Origin: Hyperoplus lanceolatus
Taxonomy: Eukaryota > Chordata > Actinopteri > Uranoscopiformes > Ammodytidae
DNA length: 64,000 nt
Reading direction: 5' to 3'
Assembly (NCBI GenBank): GCA_026929865.2
Contig: CM049402.1
Location: 26,842,501 to 26,906,500 of the forward strand
This document shows positions 58,561 to 64,000 of this stretch, one piece after another (the stretch's first letter is position 1; each line of letters begins with the position of its first letter). A program made the translations under genes and the position numbers. The notes beneath the pieces are model-generated. The model worked only from the letters and a program-made list of their open reading frames with translations, was not told the DNA's origin and searched no databases.

Positions 58561-58595
58561 GTTGCAATACCACCCTGCGGCCCAGTTTACGAAGG

Positions 58596-59435
58596 TTGAG
58601 TGCACATGGTCAGCGTCGTACACAGAGGTTGGCTTTGGAAAATAGACGTATGATTGCTGCCAGCATTGCTGAAGGGCTTGAAGGGATGGGGGGTCAACCT
58701 GTCAGTGCTCAGACCATACGCCGCACTCTGCATCATACTGGTCTGCATGGCTGTCATCCCAGAAGGAAGCCTATTCTAAAGATGATGCACAAGAAACCCC
58801 ACAAAAAGTTTGCTGAAGACAAACAGACTACGGACATGGATTACTGCAACCATGTCCTGTAGTCTGATGAGACCAAAATACATTTATTTGGTTCAGATGG
58901 TGTTAAGAGTATAGAGCGGCAACCAGGTGAGGAGTACAAAGACAAGTGTGTCTTGCCTAGAGTCAAGCATGGTGGTTGGAGTGTCATGGTCTGGGGCTGC
59001 ATGAGTGCTGCCAGCACTGGGGATCTACAGTTCATTGAATTCTAACATGTACTGTGACATACTGAAGCAGAGCATGATCCCCTTCCTTCATAAACTGGGC
59101 CGCAGGGCAGTACTGCAACATGATAACGACCCCAAACACCCCTCCGAACGACCACTGGCTTGCTAAAGAAGCTGAGGGTAAAGGTTATGGACTGGCCAAG
59201 CATGTCTCCAGTCTTAAACCCTATTGAGCATCTTTGGGGCATCCTAAAACGGGAGATGGAGGAGCGCAAGGGCTCTAATATCCACCAGCTCCTTGATGTC
59301 GTCATGAATGGGTGGAAGAGGATTCCAGTTGCAACCTGTGAAGCTCTAGTGAACTACATGCCCAAGAGGGTTAAGGCAGTGCTGGAAAATAATGGTGGCC
59401 ACACAAAATATTTACACTTTGGGCCCAATTTGTAA
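58596..59435 (+). pseudogene. Tc1 transposase, N-truncated and broken (copy 2)
   Basis: The plus strand starts at the arm junction and reads TQRLALENRRMIAASIAEGL, then NHVL followed by an in-frame TAG where copy 1 has Trp, then SDETKIHLFG (first catalytic Asp). It reaches LQFIEF and a stop, the same deletion-derived stop as in copy 1. After a frame change come VLNPIEHLWGILKREMEERK and the C-terminus VKAVLENNGGHTKY. The enzyme is non-functional. The lesion shared with copy 1 means both came from an already dead source. Confidence 0.9.
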
Positions 59436-59661
59436 ATTTTTTCTAAGGGGTGTACTCACTTTTGTTGCCAGCAGTTTAGACATTAATGGCTGTGTGTCGA
59501 GTTATTTTGAGGGGACAGTAAATTTACACTGTTATACAAGCTGTACACTGACTACTTGACATTGTATCAAAGTGTCATTTATTCAGTGTTGTCGCATGGA
59601 AAGATATAATGAAATATTTGAAGAAATGTTAGGGGTGTACTCACTTTTGTGAGATACTGTA

Positions 59662-60040
59662 TATAAATGACTCTCTTCTCACAAATACATTTCAGTGCAC
59701 ACACAAATGAAAACCGTCATATATAAATGTAAACTAAATCCATCTATAATAAAAAGTTTCACAAACACATTTCCGATCCACACACAAATGTGTCTTGTTT
59801 TAAATAAATGTAATATAAATCCATAAATATATTAATTTAAAAAAGATTTGCAATTTTCATCAAACATTTATTTTAATGTTGTTACATTTATATACAAACT
59901 GTTACATTTGAATTTACAAAATGCTTTTAATTTGTGAACTTCCTTGCATTCATGTGTGAATTGGTCTGTATTTGTGTGTGGATTTATGAGACTCCCCTGA
60001 CTTCGCTGGTTTCACAAATGCGTTTTTTTCAACCAGGAAC
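59662..60040. other. AT-rich DNA with repeated CACACAAATG-like words
   Basis: ACACACAAATG, TTCACAAACACATTTCCGAT and TTTCACAAATGCG recur irregularly in both orientations. This may be the edge of an unidentified repeat. No gene. Confidence 0.4.
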
Positions 60041-60044
60041 TAGC

Positions 60045-60390
60045 TATAGCCAATCGGATGTCTTCCTTGTTTTCAGCCAATCACATGAGCGCAGTCCCAC
60101 AGACAAGGGTACGTTTATGCCCAGAGACACAGAACGGTACGGTAGATGGCAGGACTGAATGACAACGTCAATGCATTATTTTTAAAACTGCCGTGAAGTT
60201 GTTTTGCTGCAGTGGACCAGGTTTTTGACAACAATTCCAGCATTTCCAGCGTCCATTTCTCCAAAGAAGAGTTTAGTAACTTTGGCTAGAAGGCTGCTGG
60301 CTTTGCAGAGCGGCTATGTCTAGCTGATGCCTGCTGGAGCTGCCTTACTTTACTTCAGACTTCACCGACCCCGTGCTGATTGCCGATCAT
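60045..60390 (+). promoter_or_regulatory. Promoter-like region and possible non-coding first exon
   Basis: Two CCAAT boxes lie at 60050-60054 and 60077-60081 in similar AGCCAATC contexts. They are followed by sequence that is unusually free of repeats and ends in a good splice donor, GATCAT|GTAAGT, at 60390/60391. No long frame is present, so an exon here would be untranslated. This is inferred from motif spacing; no transcript evidence is available. Confidence 0.35.
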
Positions 60391-60670
60391 GTAAGTCACT
60401 TATCAGCTTAGCTGTACATTACATTTTACTGTCTCATTAGCTTTAGTTATGCTACTACAGTGTAGTTCACTTGTGTGTCGCTAACATTTAGCCCCAGCCC
60501 CGGTGTTTGAAGCTAACGTAGCTAACGTTGTTATCATAGTAGCCTACTACCGAATGTTTATTTTTAGCAGGTCATGCTAGCTACCTTGATGACAATCACA
60601 CAAAATATGGCCACTGAATTAAGAATTATATTATACCCTAACAGAATATCTCTGTATTACATCATTACAG

Positions 60671-60812
60671 ACAGCCTATGCCAGAGTGAATGCTAGTGTT
60701 GAGGGCTAATGCGACATTGAGCCTGAACCTCTCATCTCTAGCCAGGACACTGGAGGACAGACGATGTGACCTACACCTGCAGTAGTTACCATGGAGAAGA
60801 AAAGGAACAGAG
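60671..60812 (+). other. Possible exon carrying a start codon
   Basis: An acceptor-like TACATCATTACAG ends at 60670 (an alternative, CTCATCTCTAG, ends at 60741). A start ATG in favourable context (ACCATGG, 60791) opens MEKKRNR, and the block ends at a consensus donor CAGAG|GTATGA at 60812. The coding phase left by this donor does not join the next candidate block without a stop, so the gene is broken, the model is wrong, or an exon is missing. Confidence 0.35.
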
Positions 60813-60997
60813 GTATGATGAAGAATCTACTCATGCTAATGTAGTTAAAGATATCCTAAACTCTCTGTATATTCTATTTGATTGTTTCACTTAATAAGCT
60901 TATTAGGTGAACTAGCACACTGCATTTATTCTTCTCATAAGGAATGTTTTCTTCAGTGTCATCATTGTAAATATATTCAATTTCTTCTTAAAAGCAG

Positions 60998-61127
60998 AAA
61001 CAAGGTTTTACTCAAAGACATCTTGAAGCTCAGCCCACTGTACCAGACCTCCAACTTGGAAGTCTTCAAGGTGTTGTCCAGGAGTGTCCTCTGGTTGTCT
61101 CATTTTCATACTTTGGATGCAGATCAG
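60998..61127 (+). pseudogene. Exon-like fragment of an uncharacterised repetitive fish protein
   Basis: The block lies between an acceptor-like TTCTTCTTAAAAGCAG and a donor CAG|GTACTTATG. One frame gives NKVLLKDILKLSPLYQTSNL then EVF; a shifted frame continues QGVVQECPLVV and SFSYFGCRSG. Together they recall, from memory, a conserved segment (LSP.YQTS.LE.FHS....FAPK...FSY.GM) in uncharacterised multi-copy fish proteins sometimes named P2X7-like. At least one frameshift makes this copy non-functional. The function of the family is not known to me. Confidence 0.5.
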
Positions 61128-61141
61128 GTACTTATGAACTT

Positions 61142-61330
61142 ATGTTGAGGTGGTGGTCTGAGGGGCCGTTGGCGCTGAATGGCAGCCACGCTTCCGTCAG
61201 TCTGCCCCAGGGCAGCTCTGACTACTCTCGTAGTTTACCACCACCGGTATGACTGTGTGTGAACGAATTGAACCAGGAACCCTGTAAAGCGTCTTTGACT
61301 GCCTAGGCAATAAAGCGCTATATAAAACCT
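61142..61330 (+). mobile_element. Non-LTR/SINE 3'-end repeat
   Basis: GAATGGCAGCCACGCTTCCG, then CAGTCTGCCCCAGGGCAGCT, then TTACCACCACCGGTATGACT, and a terminal CTGTAAAGCGTCTTTGACTG, AAAGCGCTATATAAAACC and ATTATTATAA tail. This is a familiar teleost retroelement 3' module, inserted just downstream of the exon-like block. Confidence 0.7.
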
Positions 61331-61380
61331 ATCAATTATTATAAATTAATTATTATAATTAAATGTTTTATAATGTGTTT

Positions 61381-61480
61381 TATGTATTCTAATCTTGCCC
61401 CTGTAAAGCACTTTGAGTGGCCTTGTGTCTGAATTGTGCTATAGAAATAAACTTGCCTTGCCTTGCCCTATGAATACATA
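61381..61480 (+). mobile_element. LINE 3'-tail relic
   Basis: CCCTGTAAAGCACTTTGAGT, GAATTGTGCTATAGAAATAA, then a CTTGCCTTGCCTTGCC tandem tail: the typical end of a fish non-LTR element. Confidence 0.7.
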
Positions 61481-61689
61481 TGCTAATATTATAGTGTATG
61501 TACAATAAATGTCCAATAAACAATTGACAAACAACATATTGTACTTGCAGGTGTTCCCGTGGAGTGCCAGGTGACAACAGTATTTGAAATTGTATGTTGC
61601 AGTTTGTAACATTGGTATGCAGTAAATAATAAATGTATTATACCTCTCAAATCTCTTTATCTATATTCTGTGACAACCCTTTCTCATCA

Positions 61690-61960
61690 AAATTACGTTC
61701 CCAGAGGACTATTCGGCATTCTCAATTACGTTTGACCATTTACGTATTTTGTCCGTGATTACGTTTTTATGAACATATTCGGCATTCTCAATTACGTTTG
61801 ACTGGAAAACGTATTTTGTCCGAAATTACGTTTTTATGAACATATCGCAAACAAGTTCGTTCTCAGCCTAGAGCTGTTCAGGATGCTCAATTACGTTTGG
61901 CTACAAAACGTATTGATTACGTTTTAATAAACATATCGCATACATTCGTTCTCAGCCTAT
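61690..61960 (+). repeat. ACGT-rich tandem repeat, ~66-bp unit
   Basis: Units 61711-61776 and 61777-61843 both begin ATTCGGCATTCTCAATTACG and end TTACGTTTTTATGAACAT. A diverged third unit spans 61877-61934. A second motif, ATCGCA(A/T)ACA...GTTCTCAGCCTA, follows units two and three (61844-61870 and 61935-61959), giving a composite period near 95 bp. Eleven ACGT palindromes, mostly as ATTACGT, occur between 61690 and 61995. Confidence 0.85.
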
Positions 61961-62080
61961 TTTTTGCCATTTATTTACCTATAGGCTTACGTTTGGTTGA
62001 AGTGTGCATTGTCTGGTCGGCTGCCTGAACTACAGCGCTGCAGGAAATTAATATGTTCCATAGATATGTTCACATGTTTC

Positions 62081-62104
62081 TTCATTCATTCATTCATTCA
62101 TTCA
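62081..62104 (+). repeat. (TTCA)6 tetranucleotide repeat
   Basis: Six TTCA units. Confidence 0.9.
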
Positions 62105-62343
62105 AACAAACTGGTGAAGGCAATCAACGTTCCGACATGGCCACGCCCCCTTTGGGTGGAAAACAAAGCGATTTTGACTATAATGCAAAATTGCGGTCCA
62201 AAACAGCACAAAAAGAAAACGATCAGAGATAAATAAGTTAAAATTTAACCGACAGACACAATGTTAAGATCCTTTACAACAACTCTGCCAGCTAGATAAC
62301 GTTAAATGATTAATTTGATCAATCTAAAACTATGTGTGTCTAG

Positions 62344-62566
62344 TCTCTCAGCATCAATCTGGCGCAATGATCCGACCCATTGGCCAGAGATATCATGCCC
62401 TGATGTATATATTCACCTCACTGAGTCTCTATGTAAGCTGATTACACGTGAACTAATTGTTCGTTACGATAGCAAACTCCCACTGAATGCAGAGCGCAGC
62501 CGGGAGCTTCCTGCTGTCATACAGCCCTTCTTTAGGGGAATTTTTGGGGGCATGGCAAAGGAATAA
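62344..62566 (+). pseudogene. Exon-like fragment (WPEI...DVYIHL motif)
   Basis: The frame reads SASIWRNDPTHWPEISCPDV then YIHLTESL. From memory this resembles the N-terminal segment (WP...F.DIY.YL.ETP..YT) of uncharacterised multi-copy fish proteins with SWIM-finger or YqaJ-type nuclease regions. A consensus donor CTAT|GTAAGC lies at 62432/62433, just where that similarity ends. Acceptor-like sites end at 62343 and 62351. Beyond the donor the frame stays open to a stop at 62564 (GGIFGGMAKE-like end) but without similarity. A short true exon followed by intron is the simplest reading. Whether it belongs with the block at 60998 is unproven. Confidence 0.4.
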
Positions 62567-62639
62567 AACCATGATGTTTGTTTTTTACTTTGTAAACCAC
62601 AAAACAGCTCAGGACATTGCAGATTTGAGCTATAACGCT

Positions 62640-62830
62640 TATTTTGAATGATCGCGCTGTCTTTGAGTACTGCCACGAGAGTTCTGTCTAGATGACGTAT
62701 TGCCGACCTGAGGAAGGGTGACGTCAGACGCACGCCCCTCTACAAACCAATCAATGTCGAGGAATGTCACGTGACGCGAAACGAGCCTATAGCGGCAGCC
62801 CTGAGCATAAATCGTTGTGAGATGATCATT
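62640..62830. promoter_or_regulatory. CpG-rich CRE/CCAAT/E-box cluster
   Basis: Within 60 bp lie a palindromic CRE TGACGTCA (62719-62726), a CCAAT box (62747-62751) and a palindromic E-box GTCACGTGAC (62766-62775), in a locally CpG-rich segment (GACGCACGCCC, GACGCGAAACG). CRE sites bind CREB/ATF, CCAAT binds NF-Y, and GTCACGTGAC binds USF or TFE3-type factors. Direction of any transcription is unclear. Confidence 0.5.
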
Positions 62831-63439
62831 GTTGTTTGTGAGAAATGCAACACAATCGTCACTCAGTAAATGTGCACGATGTAGTTTGATGGTTATCACG
62901 AATAAGGAGTTGTAGGCGGCCTTTACAGTTAAATAAGCAGGACAACTACAACCATATACCCACTTTGCTTGTCTTTTTACCTCTGTATAACCTTGTGGAT
63001 TAAATTACTTCTATTTTCTTCAGTATTTTACATTAAATGATCTTTGAAGTAAGATATCATTCACAACTTTTATATATATATATATCTCACCTGCACAATA
63101 TGTTGCCTTTTAAAAAATGTTTTATATTTTATATTTCTGTGGCCAATGTTCTTTGTTGTTTTTATTGTGCAAATAAATTAAATCTAATCAAAAGCATGGT
63201 GGTGAATTGTAGGTGTGTTTAAATGTAAAATTGTACAATCTTCACACTCTCAACATTAGCACCTTTCCAGCAATGTATTCAGTTGGTGTTCTTTACCGCA
63301 AGGTTGATTTTATGATCAATTTGAAGGCCCAATATGGAAAATTAAGCTTTTTGTTTGCTCATTTGTTTTCTTGTGGAAATAGTAAACCAAAAGGTGTGTC
63401 CTTCAGAGATTATAATACAGAACCCATATGCATAGGCGT
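62831..63439. other. Non-coding DNA
   Basis: A short (TA)n lies near 63071-63084. No gene recognised. Confidence 0.5.
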
Positions 63440-63840
63440 TGTTTAAATATACCTGCATGGATGGATGGACTTATAGATGGATAATGTACTTTATTTATTG
63501 CCATAGGGAAAGTGTGGCATTGTAGTAGCAGTTATTGTGGATTGTATCAGGAATGACTTTCTGTAGTGGTCAAATAGCTGAAGGTGATGCTGTCCATCAT
63601 CTTCAGCAGCTTGTGCATTATCATTCTCGCCACAACCAACTGGGCTTAGTAACAGGTTAATAAGGATTTGCTCATGAAGTAGAGTCTGCGCTGTCCCTTC
63701 ATGCAGTCTGTTGTTTAATTAAATGCCCAGGTTTCTGTAGCCCTCCATCAACTCAACCTCTTCTCCCAGAATGGAGATTTAGCCTAGTCCTCCTGGTCCT
63801 CCCAAAATCCATATCCATCTCTCAACCTTGGTTAAATTTA
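63440..63840 (-). pseudogene. Degenerate LINE fragment with 3' end
   Basis: The minus strand from about 63790 reads ISILGEEVELMEGYRNLGI, a decayed copy of the ITILG..VE.VDSYKYLG segment that follows the catalytic domain in L2/Rex1-type reverse transcriptases. Several stops interrupt it, and later residues (LINLLLSPVGCG, HFPYGNK) are barely recognisable. It ends in GGCAATAAATAAAGTACATT near 63480, then repeated ATCCATC-type words, consistent with the element's 3' tail. Confidence 0.7.
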
Positions 63841-64000
63841 AGAGGTGTGTAGCTCCTACCATGCCCGAACACTACTGTCCACCTGTTCCCTGTCCCTGTA
63901 AACTGTCCTGTGAACTGCACACAGAACTGACACACCTTGCATCTGCTGAATCATCTGAATATTTATTTAAAATAGGCCCATGTGAAAGTGACAGGTGCTA

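Larger units (their letters stand above)
58021..59659 (+). mobile_element. Rearranged fold-back Tc1-like element, copy 2 (1639 bp)
   Basis: The ends are CAGTATCTCACAAAAGTG and its complement, flanked by TA (58019-58020 and 59660-59661). Direct repeats ACAAAAGTGAGTACACCCCT lie at 58030-58049 and 58215-58234, with complements at 59446-59465 and 59631-59650. The arms are 58021-58595 and 59085-59659 (575 bp each) and the core is 489 bp. The whole element is the reverse complement of copy 1, with the same arm-core junction (GTTTACGAAGGTTGAGTG) and the same core deletion. Confidence 0.93.

Noticed and set aside
61690..61960. CRISPR-like alternation of repeats and spacers
   Set aside because: Units are diverged tandem copies with no unique constant-length spacers, and the DNA is vertebrate-type.

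Overview
The window looks like teleost (probably percomorph) nuclear DNA. The evidence is the combination of many very long uninterrupted CA/GT arrays, Tc1-like transposons with long inverted-repeat/direct-repeat ends, hAT and TTAA-type non-autonomous elements, tRNA-derived SINEs and L2/CR1-type LINE debris. I find no intact host protein-coding gene. Most open frames are translations of dinucleotide arrays or chance frames. The DNA is best read as an intergenic region or a large intron, heavily colonised by repeats. The species assignment is inference; no comparison was run.

Layout. 1-13 kb is mostly unique non-coding DNA with GA, CA and GT arrays, a purine-rich tract (6.1-6.5 kb) and a few transposon-end relics. 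13-24 kb holds four bounded non-autonomous or unclassified DNA elements (13.2, 15.5, 18.5 and 23.3 kb), one more dispersed repeat (22.9 kb), and the densest microsatellites, including a 43-base C run fused to a CA array. 24-31 kb is the longest stretch without a recognisable repeat or gene. 31-37 kb carries two related SINEs, a rearranged Tc1 element (33107-34743), LINE fragments, a tRNA-Leu-like relic and a 91-bp TTAA MITE. 39.7-41.2 kb is a 5'-truncated LINE reverse transcriptase pseudogene on the minus strand. 44.7-46.2 kb is a nearly full-length but dead Tc1-like transposon with about 280-bp terminal inverted repeats. 46.6 and 51 kb hold SINEs, the second with a 16-bp target-site duplication. 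48.6-49.7 kb is a hAT element with a perfect 8-bp target duplication and pieces of other hAT elements inside it.

58.0-59.7 kb is a second copy of the rearranged Tc1 element, in opposite orientation. Both copies share the same internal structure: two inverted ~575-bp copies of the transposase 3' half and terminal repeat flank a ~487-bp core, and the DNA-binding end is lost. This indicates one rearranged, non-autonomous fold-back lineage that kept moving as a unit, and it is the most distinctive system in the window.

60-63 kb differs in character. It has CCAAT boxes, plausible splice sites, short exon-like blocks with peptide similarity (from memory) to uncharacterised repetitive fish proteins, an ACGT-rich tandem repeat, and a CRE/CCAAT/E-box cluster. 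It may be a decayed gene or gene-bearing mobile element and is the best place to look for something undescribed.
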